Assembly (NCBI GenBank): GCA_029932675.1
Contig: JAOZPP010000026.1
Coordinates: 1-38,736 of the forward strand
Origin: a bacterium
GTDB lineage: Bacteria; SM23-81; DAOVCL01
Direction of reading: 5' to 3'
Length of the DNA: 38,736 bases
Shown here: positions 9,892 through 18,701 of the stretch, piece by piece
Layout of the letters: every line of letters starts with the position of its first letter
Position numbering within the stretch: position 1 is the stretch's first letter
Notes under the pieces: model-generated
Told to the model about the DNA's origin: nothing
The model's database searches: none
What the model saw: only the letters and a program-made list of their open reading frames with translations
Made by a program: the position numbers and the translations under genes

Positions 9892-10778
9892 AACCCATCT
9901 ACTTTTTTCTTATACCCCTTCTTCTCCTTGGGTGTGCAAAAAAGAAGGGGACGAACCACGATGGGAATCCCCCCCCGTTCTCTCCGGCAGTCAACCTCTA
10001 CCCTCCATCTCATATCACCGGGCGCTCTCTGCTCATCTCCTGGAGCCCCTATAGGGGCTCAGACTTTAAATCCTACCTGCTTTACCGTTCAACCACTACC
10101 CAAGTGGATACCACCTCCCCTCTTCTGCACACCGACACCACCGCTTATGATACGACCTTTTGCGATAAAGGGTTGGCAGAAGGGGTCCGATATTACTACA
10201 GGGTCTACGTTGCCGGCGCGGATAGCCTTCTGGGGGCAAGCGACCCCACCTCTGCGCTCACCAAGGGTGGTGACTATTGCTTCTACTTGCAGATGGGAGA
10301 TGGTTCTGGATTACCAGGGGGGGTAGTAACTATTCCTCTTACCCTTATTAGGTGTGCCCCTGTGGCTGGCTATACTGCTGTCTTAAAGTGGGAGAATCTC
10401 CCAGTGGACTCCTTCCATATAGAGCAAGGAGGTTACTTTGTAGATGGAAGCAGGTTCTACTTCGATAGTTTTAGTGTCCATTTGGAATCTGTGGATGACT
10501 CCACCAAGGTCATCGTGTTTGGAATGGCCGGTAATAGTCCCCCGATGAGGGCCAGTGAGGAAGCAGATACTCTAGCCTTATTTACCTTCTGGCTCAGCCC
10601 TGACTGGGATGGCCTCCCTATTCACCTTGGTTTTTTTACGGAATTCCCTTACAGAGAAAATACAATCAGTGACCCTGCTGCTACTTTATATTGCGCATCA
10701 AGTGCTTATCCAGCCAATACTTGCCCACCCAATCCAGCAATAAAGCTATATGATGGAGAGATAACCCTTCAGCCATAG
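9864..10778 (+). CDS. Lipoprotein with FN3-like and cohesin-like domains
   Basis: 304 residues. The N-terminus (KPIYFFLIPLLLLGCAKKK) is a lipoprotein signal with lipobox LLLGC, so Cys24 would be lipidated and the protein anchored in a membrane. Residues ~45-130 form a fibronectin type III-like domain (LLISWSPYRGSDFKSYLLYRS ... GVRYYYRVYVAG). Residues ~138-290 resemble a cohesin-type sandwich (GGVVTIPLTLIRCAPVAGYT, VLKWENLPV, LALFTFWLSPDWDG). Start: ATG 9864 has AAGGAG ten bases upstream; an alternative GTG at 9888 overlaps the previous stop as GTGA and would still keep the signal. The 28-base overlap with the HTH gene suggests translational coupling. Role unknown, perhaps surface scaffolding. 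Confidence 0.7.
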   Translation: MGCVCLSKVKPIYFFLIPLLLLGCAKKKGTNHDGNPPPFSPAVNLYPPSHITGRSLLISWSPYRGSDFKSYLLYRSTTTQVDTTSPLLHTDTTAYDTTFCDKGLAEGVRYYYRVYVAGADSLLGASDPTSALTKGGDYCFYLQMGDGSGLPGGVVTIPLTLIRCAPVAGYTAVLKWENLPVDSFHIEQGGYFVDGSRFYFDSFSVHLESVDDSTKVIVFGMAGNSPPMRASEEADTLALFTFWLSPDWDGLPIHLGFFTEFPYRENTISDPAATLYCASSAYPANTCPPNPAIKLYDGEITLQP

Positions 10779-10787
10779 GGAGGAGAG

Positions 10788-10988
10788 ATGGCAGTCAACT
10801 GCGAAAACTATGATGAGAACCTAAAATTCTGCAACTGCACCTACCCTGGTTGTCCCCACAAGGGCAACTGTTGTTCCTGTATCAGATACCACCTAAAGAG
10901 GAAAGAACTTCCCGCTTGTTGCTTTCCGGATGGAGTGGAGAAGACCTATGATAGGACTTTTGATAAGTTTATTGAGGTTTACGGATAA
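10788..10988 (+). CDS. Small cysteine-rich DUF6485-type protein
   Basis: 66 residues with nine cysteines (C5, C15, C17, C22, C28, C29, C31, C44, C45) and the recognisable string CENYDENLKFCNCTYPGCP followed by CCSCIRYH. This matches the DUF6485 pattern of small, probably metal-binding cytoplasmic proteins whose function is not known. A strong GGGAGGAGAG ribosome site precedes the ATG. It lies nine bases after the lipoprotein gene and six bases before gatA, so all may be one transcript. The cysteine spacing could hold two zinc ions or an iron-sulfur cluster; that is inference. Confidence 0.8.
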   Translation: MAVNCENYDENLKFCNCTYPGCPHKGNCCSCIRYHLKRKELPACCFPDGVEKTYDRTFDKFIEVYG

Positions 10989-10994
10989 GGGAAT

Positions 10995-12449
10995 TTGAAG
11001 CTCCATTTGCTACCAGCTCATAGTCTGCTTGCACTCTTAGGGAGAGGAGAGGTTTCCGCCGAGGAGGTCGTCTCCTCTTTTTTGCATAGGGTGGAGGAAG
11101 TGGAGGGCGATCTGAATGCCTTTATTACCCTCTTCTCCCAGGATTCCCTCACCCAAGCGAGGGAGGTTGACAAACTACGGGCAAAAGGGGAGAGGGTGGG
11201 GAGGCTGGCCGGGGTTCCTATAGCCATAAAGGACAACATCTGTGTTCAAGGCAAGAGGATGACCTGTGGTTCCCGGATGCTCTCCAATTTTGTCCCCCCC
11301 TATGATGCCACCGTAGTGAGGAGGCTGAAGGAGGAAGGGGCGATCATCATCGGGAAGACCAATATGGATGAGTTTGCTATGGGTTCCTCCAATGAGAATT
11401 CCTTCTTTGGCCCGGTAAAGAATCCCTTTGATTCACAAAGGGTCTCCGGTGGCTCAAGCGGTGGATCAGCAGCAGCGGTGAGCGCTGGGGAAGCCCCTAT
11501 GGCCTTGGGTTCAGACACCGGTGGCTCTGTGCGGCTTCCCGCCTCCTTCTGTGGGGTTGTGGGCCTCAAGCCTACCTATGGGTTGGTCTCCCGATTTGGG
11601 TTGGTCGCCTTTGCCTCCTCCTTAGATCAGATAGGTGTCCTGACCAGGGATGTAGAGGACTGTGCTCTCCTTTTGGAAGTTATCGCTGGATACGATCCCC
11701 AGGATTCTACCTCCATCGATCAACATCTGCCCGATCTCGTCCTGGAGATGAAGAAGGGGATCAAGGGGTTGAGGGTTGGTCTTCCTGAGGAATACTTTTC
11801 CCCAGAGGTTGATCCTCAGGTCAAGGAGGCGGTGCTTAGGGCCGTAAATCAATTAACCCTTGAAGGTGTAGAAGTAGAGAGGGTCAATTTGCCTCACACC
11901 ACCAGTGCCATTGCTACTTATTACATCATAGCTGATGCAGAAGCCTCCTCCAATTTGGCCCGTTACGATGGGGCAAGATATGGCTATCGGGCTCAAGGAA
12001 CCAGGGTGCTTTTAGATATGTATAGCCGGACGAGGAACGAGGGCTTCGGCGATGAGGTAAAGAGGAGGATAATGTTGGGGACCTATGTCCTCTCCTCTGG
12101 CTACTACGATGCTTACTACCTGCAAGCGCAAAAGGCGCGCACCCTGATCAGAAAGGATTTTGAGGAAGCCTTCTGTAGATGTGATCTTCTGGTGACCCCT
12201 ACCTCACCGACTCCTGCTTTTAAGTTAGGGGAAAAGATGGATGACCCTCTGCTTATGTATCTCTCTGATAGCTTCACCGTCCCGGCCAACCTGGCCGGCC
12301 TGCCTAGCCTATCGATTCCTTGTGGAATGACACGGGAGGGGCTTCCTATTGGTATGCAGATAATAGGCCCCCCATTGGGGGAGAGCCAGATCCTTGGGTT
12401 GGCCTCTATTTATGAGCAAGTTGCTTCGAAGGGGAGAGATGGATTATGA
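10995..12449 (+). CDS. gatA: Aspartyl/glutamyl-tRNA amidotransferase subunit A
   Basis: 484 residues, the usual length. GatA frees ammonia from glutamine or asparagine and passes it to GatB, which converts misacylated Glu-tRNA(Gln)/Asp-tRNA(Asn). The amidase-signature catalytic triad is intact: K79 in IAIKDN, S154 in VSGGSSGGSAAAV and the second Ser in GSDTGGSVRLP (about S178). The start is TTG at 10995, preceded by a modest AAGGGA. The gene overlaps gatB by 11 bases (the gatB ATG lies before this stop), a typical coupled arrangement. No gatC is seen on either side, so the third subunit must be encoded elsewhere. Confidence 0.97.
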   Translation: MKLHLLPAHSLLALLGRGEVSAEEVVSSFLHRVEEVEGDLNAFITLFSQDSLTQAREVDKLRAKGERVGRLAGVPIAIKDNICVQGKRMTCGSRMLSNFVPPYDATVVRRLKEEGAIIIGKTNMDEFAMGSSNENSFFGPVKNPFDSQRVSGGSSGGSAAAVSAGEAPMALGSDTGGSVRLPASFCGVVGLKPTYGLVSRFGLVAFASSLDQIGVLTRDVEDCALLLEVIAGYDPQDSTSIDQHLPDLVLEMKKGIKGLRVGLPEEYFSPEVDPQVKEAVLRAVNQLTLEGVEVERVNLPHTTSAIATYYIIADAEASSNLARYDGARYGYRAQGTRVLLDMYSRTRNEGFGDEVKRRIMLGTYVLSSGYYDAYYLQAQKARTLIRKDFEEAFCRCDLLVTPTSPTPAFKLGEKMDDPLLMYLSDSFTVPANLAGLPSLSIPCGMTREGLPIGMQIIGPPLGESQILGLASIYEQVASKGRDGL

Positions 12450-13881
12450 GCCAGTAATTGGATTGGAGGTTCATATCCAGCTTTTGACCTCCTCAAAGCT
12501 CTTCTGTGGCTGCTCCACCCAGTTTGGTGCCCCTCCAAACAGCCAAACTTGTGCCATATGCTTGGGGCTCCCCGGGGTTCTCCCTGTGGTGAATAGAAGG
12601 GCGGTGGAGTATGGGATGAGGTTGGCCCTGGCCACTGGATGCAGGATTCTCCCTGAGTGTAGCTTTTCCCGAAAGAACTACTTCTACCCCGATTTGCCTA
12701 AGGGGTATCAGATAACCCAGTATGAAAAGCCCTTGGCTAAGGATGGTGGGCTGGAAATTTGTTTGGATGGCGGGAGAAAAAAGAGGGTAAGGATTGAGAG
12801 AATCCAACTGGAGGAGGATGCAGGGAAGTCCCTCCATTTAGAGGAAGGGCCAACTGGAGGGGAGACATTCATTGACCTCAACCGTTGTGGGATTCCCCTC
12901 TTGGAAGTAGTCAGCTACCCGGATATGCGTTCTCCAGAAGAGGCGCGCATTTACTTGGAGACCCTGAGGCAATTGGTGCAATGGTTGGAGATATCCGATG
13001 GGGATTTGGAAAAAGGTTCCTTTCGCTGTGATGTAAATGTCTCTCTAAGGCCGCGGGGAGCAACCAAATTGGGCACAAGGACTGAGGCCAAGAACCTGAA
13101 TTCCTTCAAAGGTGTGGAGAGGACCCTGCGATTTGAGATCTCCAGGCAGCACGCACTTCTTCGGTCAGGCAAAGGGGTGAGGCAAGAGACCCTCCAGTGG
13201 GATGCCAGGGCGCAGGCGGCCCTTCCTGCCCGTAAGAAGGAGGAGGCCTATGATTACAGATACTTTCCTGAGCCAGACCTTGTCCATCTACAGATAGGGA
13301 AAAAATGGATTGAGCAGATAAGGGAAAGCCTGCCTGAACTTCCCTCCCAGAGGCGGGAAAGGTTTATGAATCAATATGGTCTGAGAGCTGATGACGTGAG
13401 GATCTTGGTCTCTACTCGTCAGCTTGCCGACTACTATGAGGGATGCTTACGGTTATATAACAGACCGAAGATCGTGGCCAACTGGATTATAAGGGAGTTG
13501 CTTAGGGAGCTCAACCAGAGGAGGTGGGGACCTGAGGAGTTTAAGGTGAGGCCGTCTGATTTGGTTGGACTTTTCAGGCTCATCGACCAAGGGGTTATAT
13601 CGGAAAGGATTGCTAAGGAAGTATTTGCCCAGATGGTCGAGACGGGGGAGAAGCCGAAGAGGATAGTAGAGGAGAGGGGTATGGTGCAAGTTCAGGATGA
13701 AAGGGAGATCTCCTCGGCCATAGGAGAAGTTCTTCGGGAGGAGAAGGAGAACCTTGCTAAGTATCGAGCGGGAAAGATTGGGCTCTTCCACTACTTCGTC
13801 GGCCAGGTGATGAAGAAGACCAGAGGAAAGGCCAACCCTCAGTTGGTAAACAGAGTTCTGAAGGAGAAGCTGGGTGATTAA
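12439..13881 (+). CDS. gatB: Aspartyl/glutamyl-tRNA amidotransferase subunit B
   Basis: 480 residues from ATG 12439 (MDYEPVIGLEVHIQL); the longer in-frame extension to 12394 lies inside gatA and is rejected because MxYEPVIGLE is the family's normal start and AAGGGGAG sits just upstream. GatB phosphorylates the mischarged Glu or Asp with ATP and amidates it with the ammonia from GatA. Visible motifs: LFCGCST and TCAICLG zinc cysteines near the N-terminus, SRKNYFYPDLPKGYQITQYE, and EPDLVHLQI in the middle, then the helical YqeY-like tail (about 410-480) that holds the tRNA elbow. Ends 152 bases before the next gene. Confidence 0.97.
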   Translation: MDYEPVIGLEVHIQLLTSSKLFCGCSTQFGAPPNSQTCAICLGLPGVLPVVNRRAVEYGMRLALATGCRILPECSFSRKNYFYPDLPKGYQITQYEKPLAKDGGLEICLDGGRKKRVRIERIQLEEDAGKSLHLEEGPTGGETFIDLNRCGIPLLEVVSYPDMRSPEEARIYLETLRQLVQWLEISDGDLEKGSFRCDVNVSLRPRGATKLGTRTEAKNLNSFKGVERTLRFEISRQHALLRSGKGVRQETLQWDARAQAALPARKKEEAYDYRYFPEPDLVHLQIGKKWIEQIRESLPELPSQRRERFMNQYGLRADDVRILVSTRQLADYYEGCLRLYNRPKIVANWIIRELLRELNQRRWGPEEFKVRPSDLVGLFRLIDQGVISERIAKEVFAQMVETGEKPKRIVEERGMVQVQDEREISSAIGEVLREEKENLAKYRAGKIGLFHYFVGQVMKKTRGKANPQLVNRVLKEKLGD

Positions 13882-13949
13882 CCCTCAAAATTGCTCCTCA
13901 ATGGGCAGTAAGAATCGCAATTTCTATTCTTTGAGGAGGAGGAAAGATC

Positions 13950-13978
13950 TTGACAGATCAAACTATATCTGCTATTTT
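13950..13978 (+). promoter_or_regulatory. Promoter of the DUF483/sorting-domain fusion gene
   Basis: TTGACA at 13950-13955, 17-base spacer, TATTTT at 13973-13978, followed by a leader of about 50 bases and an AAGGAGGTG ribosome site at 14021. The gene is thus independent of gatAB. Confidence 0.65.
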
Positions 13979-14033
13979 AAAGTAACTGGGTGAATTTAAG
14001 ATCTACCCTCTACCCCCCTCAAGGAGGTGTGGT

Positions 14034-15809
14034 ATGAAACCTTTTAAGCGATTGGGCTTTGATTTAAGCTATTTAGCGTTGCTCACCAAAAGGGGTGTAA
14101 AACCCTTGAGCCGCTGGGAGGCGGGGGTTACCGCTCGGAAGATAAGGGCATTGCGGTATCTGGGCTTGAAGACTGAGGTAGTGGAGAGGAGGCTTTTAAA
14201 CGGTGGCACAACTGATGAACTCATCTTTAGCAACTCCTCTAATTATCTGGACTTTTACAAAAACCGTTATGATAAGAGACCCATTAAGAAGGATTATGAG
14301 ACCATAATTACTGAGGGGTTCTTATTTGGGTATCCAAGCTGTTGCACCCACAATTTCGCGGAAAATGGCTATACCAAGAACAGGTATGGGGGTAACGGCC
14401 AGGAGATCCTCTTCCATTGGGTGTGTCCGGAGTGTAGGATAACCCCTTCACTTCTTCCCTATTATGAGAAGGTCCACAAAGAGTGTAAAGGCATATTTAC
14501 CGAGCAAGCTATATCAAACAGAGGTTTACTGAGGACCTTAGTGCCTGCCGCCGCGCTATCCCTCCTTGTCTCGGTTGTACCAACCCATGTTAGGGGGGAA
14601 GACCCCCACTGGCTTCCCCTCGGAGCAGGTGATCCAGATAATGATTATCTAACCTACCCTGAAGAGGTGCTCTTGGGGACCCATCTGAATTATTTCCCCT
14701 TAGATAGCTTAGCTGGACCGGCCAAGGCCCTGGAGTTCAAAGCGATCATCGATTCCTTGCCTATAGTCTCTCTCTTTACTGCCCCAGATTCCACCTGTTA
14801 CATAATTGAGCACCCAGCCTATGGGATGGAGACGTGTCAGGTCTGCGGTGCAGTAATGAATATGGGATTTGTAGAGGTCATCAACCCGATGCGGGGGTTA
14901 TCCATTCAAATACCCTATATGGGGCTTCATTTCCTGGAAAACGGTAGCTTTTCCTTCGATGGAACCTACAATTCAGGCAGGATCGATGTGGGATTACTGA
15001 AGGAGGTGCTGGCCCATTATGACACCACCCATTATTCCATAGTTACCCCCAATGACGAGGATGTCGATGGTTTGAACGATGGTTACGAGGATGACTTTGG
15101 CACCCAGCCAAACAACCCTGATACTGATGGGGATCAATTGGTCGATGGGGCTGAAGTAGCGGAGGAGCTAATTAAGGCAATTTCACAGTTGCCAGTGGTG
15201 GTTTGGCCCGAGGAGCCACCAAATGATTCAATCTACATTGAATACTGGGAAGAGGATGGGATGGAGACCTGTGATATCTGTGGGATTCTGATGAATATGG
15301 GTGACGTTCGTATTGTGAATCCACTGGAGGCCAAGGAGATCAGCTTTCCCATAATCGGGCTTCACTACTTAGCTCATGGGAGATTTGCTTATGGGGGGAG
15401 TCGTAACTCTGGGGAGGTCGATGCCTTACAATTAGCCCAGATCCTGGGGAAACAAACCATAGTTTCTATGTTAGAGCAGCTTTTCGATAAGGAGGATTTT
15501 GGCCTAAGGAGCTACCCCACCCCCTTTAACTCTACCACTGTTATCAGTTATAGCCTAACACAGCCCGGCTATGTCACCCTTACAGTTTACAACCTCCTTG
15601 GTCAAAGGGTTAAGAGCTTGGTTGATGAATTCAAACCATTAGGGGAATATAAGATCCTCTGGGATGGCAGGGATGATCAGGGGCGGGAGGTGAGTTCTGG
15701 GGTATATATTTACCAGTTGCGCATTGGGCCTGGAGGTGAGCACTCCGTCCCAGGGGGAGGAGAGGGGAGAAGTTTTATTAGATCTGGGAAGCTAATGTTG
15801 ATAAGATAG
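14034..15809 (+). CDS. DUF483-like domain fused to duplicated Cys module and type IX sorting domain
   Basis: 591 residues; strong GGAGGTG upstream. Residues 1-155 look cytosolic and DUF483-like: GYPSCCTHNFAENGY, then HWVCPECRITPSLLPYY and a final HKEC. Residues ~163-190 contain a hydrophobic stretch (TLVPAAALSLLVSVVP) ending in a cleavage-like THVRGED, as if a signal peptide were buried inside. Next come two copies of a ~70-residue module: copy 1 (about 255-325) METCQVCGAVMNMGFVEVINP ... GLHFLENGSFSF ... SGRIDVGLL; copy 2 (about 407-477) METCDICGILMNMGDVRIVNP ... GLHYLAHGRFAY ... SGEVDALQL. Between them is a calcium-binding-type Asp-rich segment (DEDVDGLNDGYEDDFG, NNPDTDGDQLVDG). The end is a sorting domain in which NYPNPFN is replaced by SYPTPFN. 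I recognise no family for the module; function unknown. Confidence 0.75.
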   Translation: MKPFKRLGFDLSYLALLTKRGVKPLSRWEAGVTARKIRALRYLGLKTEVVERRLLNGGTTDELIFSNSSNYLDFYKNRYDKRPIKKDYETIITEGFLFGYPSCCTHNFAENGYTKNRYGGNGQEILFHWVCPECRITPSLLPYYEKVHKECKGIFTEQAISNRGLLRTLVPAAALSLLVSVVPTHVRGEDPHWLPLGAGDPDNDYLTYPEEVLLGTHLNYFPLDSLAGPAKALEFKAIIDSLPIVSLFTAPDSTCYIIEHPAYGMETCQVCGAVMNMGFVEVINPMRGLSIQIPYMGLHFLENGSFSFDGTYNSGRIDVGLLKEVLAHYDTTHYSIVTPNDEDVDGLNDGYEDDFGTQPNNPDTDGDQLVDGAEVAEELIKAISQLPVVVWPEEPPNDSIYIEYWEEDGMETCDICGILMNMGDVRIVNPLEAKEISFPIIGLHYLAHGRFAYGGSRNSGEVDALQLAQILGKQTIVSMLEQLFDKEDFGLRSYPTPFNSTTVISYSLTQPGYVTLTVYNLLGQRVKSLVDEFKPLGEYKILWDGRDDQGREVSSGVYIYQLRIGPGGEHSVPGGGEGRSFIRSGKLMLIR

Positions 15810-15853
15810 CCCGATCTATTCAGGACTTTACGGGCATAGCTAACTAAGTTCAA

Positions 15854-15887
15854 GAGGGGCAACCAGCGATTTTATTGGTTGCCCCTC
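15854..15887. terminator. Strong hairpin between convergent genes
   Basis: GAGGGGCAACCA (15854-15865) pairs perfectly over 12 bp with TGGTTGCCCCTC (15876-15887) around a 10-base loop. It lies between the convergent ends at 15809 and 15956 and could stop transcription from both sides, though the following T-run (CTTCTTC) is poor. Confidence 0.7.
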
Positions 15888-15955
15888 CTTCTTCAGCAGG
15901 GCTAATTGCTGATTAAAGGATTGGCCTTCAATCCACCTCCCTTAGGTGTTCTTCC

Positions 15956-18448
15956 CTAATCTTCCACCTCCATTGGGGAGAGGAACTTGCCTCCCCTTTT
16001 GGCGTAGAGGCCGATTCTCTCTATCCTGGCTAAGGCTATCTCGTCTGGGCTAAGGCCTAATCCAGTTTCCAAAATCTCCTTCAATTTTATATGATTTTGT
16101 CCTCCTATCTTGAGGAGTATCCTCAGTTGGTACGGGTTGGTGAGGGAAGATTCTTCAATGCCGGCAAAATTATCCCTCAGGCCTTTAGCTTTTTTCTCCA
16201 GGCCCCGGATTTTCATAGGAGGAAGCTCAACCAGATACTCCCCATATTCGATCAATGAATTCAGGGAACGGGTTTTGGGCAAAATTGGTTTAACCTGCGC
16301 CACCCATAAGCCTGGAGGAAGATAATTGTTTAAAAAGCTGACTATATCTCCGACAAATGGCTTGTTAAGCTCCATATCCAGGTATTCTGCGCGCGAGGTG
16401 TAGCCAAGGGGGAGGGGGGGACCGGAGGCCAGCTTGGGGTGGGGATGGTACCCCTCGGAGAAGGAGATGGGTATCTGGGAACGGCCCAAGGCCCTGATAA
16501 AAGCCCTCATCAGGTCAAGATGGGAGATAAACCGTAGCTCTTTCCCCTTGTTGTATTTTAGCCTGTATCTGAACCTCTGTAGAGGAGCTGATTGAGCTTT
16601 CCTTTTTCTCCCGCGACCGAACCCTAACTTAATTGGCCCACCCCCTGCTGGGGAATCGATCCGCGGAGCAAGTCCCTTTTCACAGACCCCACACCGATCC
16701 TGACACCCCGCCTGACGACAATCTGGGGTAGGTTCCTCCCTCCTTGATTTTTCCCTCTCTCGGAGAAGGAACTCCTTTGTCACCCCGCTATGGATGTGAT
16801 CCCAGGGCAGGGGGGATCGAGGGTCTACCTCTTTCAAATAAGAAGTGGGGTCAATCCCTTCCTCCTCAAAGGCCTCCTCCCAGAGCCTGGGTTGGAACTT
16901 CTCGCTCCAGGAGTCAAGCCTCGCCCCCTTTTTCCAAGCCCGATGGATTACTCTACCCAATCTCCTGTCCCCCCTGCCCAGTATCCCCTCTAACTGGGCG
17001 GTCTCCGGATCCCTCCATTTAAAGTGTGCTCCCTTGATAGGGGGAGAGATCAAGACGTCGATCTTTGACCATACCTCTTCCGGGGTGCTCTGTCTCTCCC
17101 ATTGAAAGGGGGTATGGGGTTTGGGGACAAAGGGGGAGAGGGATATGTTCACCCTCTTTCCTCCAAACCTTTTCCCAATTCGGGAAACCTCCCGGACCAT
17201 CCTCCAGATCGCTCTAATGTCCTCCTCCCTTTCAGTGGGAAGGCCAATCATGAAGTAGAGCTTAATTAAGTTCCACCCCTCTTGGTAGGCTATCTCCACC
17301 GCCCGAAAGAGCTCCACCTCAGAGATCTCCTTGTTGATCACCCTTCTTAACCTCTCCGTCCCAGCCTCAGGGGCAAAGGTTAAACTGCTCTTTCGCACCC
17401 TTTTCAACCACCCAGCCAGGGAGGGAGAGAATGTATCCGGCCTCATAGAGGGTATCGATGTGGCTACCTTGGTTGGGGGAAGGCTATGGAATCTCTCTAA
17501 GAGGGGGAGGAGGTTGGTGTAATCTGGAGAGGAGAGGGAGACGAACGAGACCTCATCCCAGCCTGAATGCCCGATCTTTTGAAGGGCCTCCTGGAGGAGG
17601 TCATCTATCTTCCTTTCCCTCACTGGACGGTAGACTATCCCTGCATTACAGAACCTACATCCGCGGGTGCAACCCCGCATAATCTCCACCGTGGCCCTAT
17701 CGTGGACTATCTCCATATAGGGGGTAATTGGCTTAAAGGGATAGAACTCCGGGAGGAGTTCTTTTACCTTGCGCGCCTTGATTAGAGGGGGAACATCCCT
17801 TCGCCGAGGCTTTAACCTATGGTTTTCGCTCGCGTAGAGGGAGGGGACATAGACCCCAGGGATCTGGGAGAGAGCTAAGAGTAGAGCGCTCCTCTCCGGA
17901 TTGGTTTTAACTACTTCTACTATCTCCCCAATAACCTCTTCCCCATCTCCAATAACGAAGGCATCGATGAAATCAGCCAAAGGCTCCGGATTGAAGCTAC
18001 AAGGGCCGCCGGCAAGGATAAGGGGTTCCTCATCTCCCCTCTGAGCGGAGAAGAGGGGAATGCGGGCTAAGTCAAGCATATTCAGAATATTTGTGTAGTT
18101 CAGCTCATACTGCAGGGAGAATCCAATTATGTCAAACTCCTTGAGCGGGGTGCGAGATTCCAGGCTGAAGAGGGGGATACCCCTCTCCCTCAGCTTTTCT
18201 TCCATATCCCACCAGGGGGTATAGGACCTTTCTGCCAGGGTATCTTCCCGCCCATTGAGGATGTGGTAGAGGATCTTCAGTCCGAGATGGGACATCCCCA
18301 CTTCATAAAGATCGGGAAAAGCCAAGGCGACCTTGACCTCTACTTCCTTGGGATCCTTCCTGATCTGATTAAGCTCACCCCCCGTGTAACGGGAGGGCCT
18401 CTGCACCAGAGGGAGGATTTCCTCTATCCTTGTACTGAGTTCACCCAT
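15956..18448 (-). CDS. TIGR03960-family radical SAM protein fused to DUF2344 domain
   Basis: 830 residues. The N-terminal ~200 residues have the cobalamin-binding-like fold seen in this family (ALAFPDLYEVGMSHLGLKILY, DIIGFSLQYELNYTNIL, ILAGGPCSFNPEP, DAFVIGDGEE). The radical SAM core carries the [4Fe-4S] motif CTRGCRFCNAG near residue 260. A short Cys-rich patch (CRQAGCQDRCGVCEKG) follows near 590. From about 610 comes the DUF2344/TIGR03936 domain (YRLKYNKGKELRFISHLDLMRA, FSEGYHPHPKLASGPPLPLG). In many bacteria these two parts are separate or fused and lie near RNase G or ribosomal protein genes; that link is not seen here. The reaction is not established, with a role in RNA or protein modification being the usual guess. 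It is divergent from prfB. Confidence 0.9.
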   Translation of the reverse strand: MGELSTRIEEILPLVQRPSRYTGGELNQIRKDPKEVEVKVALAFPDLYEVGMSHLGLKILYHILNGREDTLAERSYTPWWDMEEKLRERGIPLFSLESRTPLKEFDIIGFSLQYELNYTNILNMLDLARIPLFSAQRGDEEPLILAGGPCSFNPEPLADFIDAFVIGDGEEVIGEIVEVVKTNPERSALLLALSQIPGVYVPSLYASENHRLKPRRRDVPPLIKARKVKELLPEFYPFKPITPYMEIVHDRATVEIMRGCTRGCRFCNAGIVYRPVRERKIDDLLQEALQKIGHSGWDEVSFVSLSSPDYTNLLPLLERFHSLPPTKVATSIPSMRPDTFSPSLAGWLKRVRKSSLTFAPEAGTERLRRVINKEISEVELFRAVEIAYQEGWNLIKLYFMIGLPTEREEDIRAIWRMVREVSRIGKRFGGKRVNISLSPFVPKPHTPFQWERQSTPEEVWSKIDVLISPPIKGAHFKWRDPETAQLEGILGRGDRRLGRVIHRAWKKGARLDSWSEKFQPRLWEEAFEEEGIDPTSYLKEVDPRSPLPWDHIHSGVTKEFLLREREKSRREEPTPDCRQAGCQDRCGVCEKGLAPRIDSPAGGGPIKLGFGRGRKRKAQSAPLQRFRYRLKYNKGKELRFISHLDLMRAFIRALGRSQIPISFSEGYHPHPKLASGPPLPLGYTSRAEYLDMELNKPFVGDIVSFLNNYLPPGLWVAQVKPILPKTRSLNSLIEYGEYLVELPPMKIRGLEKKAKGLRDNFAGIEESSLTNPYQLRILLKIGGQNHIKLKEILETGLGLSPDEIALARIERIGLYAKRGGKFLSPMEVED

Positions 18449-18653
18449 TGGCTCAAGCCTTCTTCATCTGTTTTTGATCCCTTATCAACCGAGGGAGAGC
18501 TTAGCTCCCTGCAGTCACTCACTTCTCCGCAATCCTGCGCCAGCGCGGCTTACCCCCTTCCAAACATCCCCCACCTTGCGGGATCTCTAAGAAATTCCGA
18601 GACATTAAGATAAGGGTTCTCCTCCTTATTGTCAATTGATAAAGAAAAAGGAT

Positions 18654-18682
18654 TTGCTTAGTAGCTGGGCAGATTGTATATT
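18654..18682 (+). promoter_or_regulatory. Promoter of prfB
   Basis: TTGCTT at 18654-18659, 17-base spacer, TATATT at 18677-18682. The same hexamers and spacing recur before the methyltransferase gene (32652). It gives a very short leader before the ATG at 18702 and probably drives the prfB-lysS unit. Confidence 0.55.
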
Positions 18683-18701
18683 ATATCAAATGGGAGGAGA
18701 G

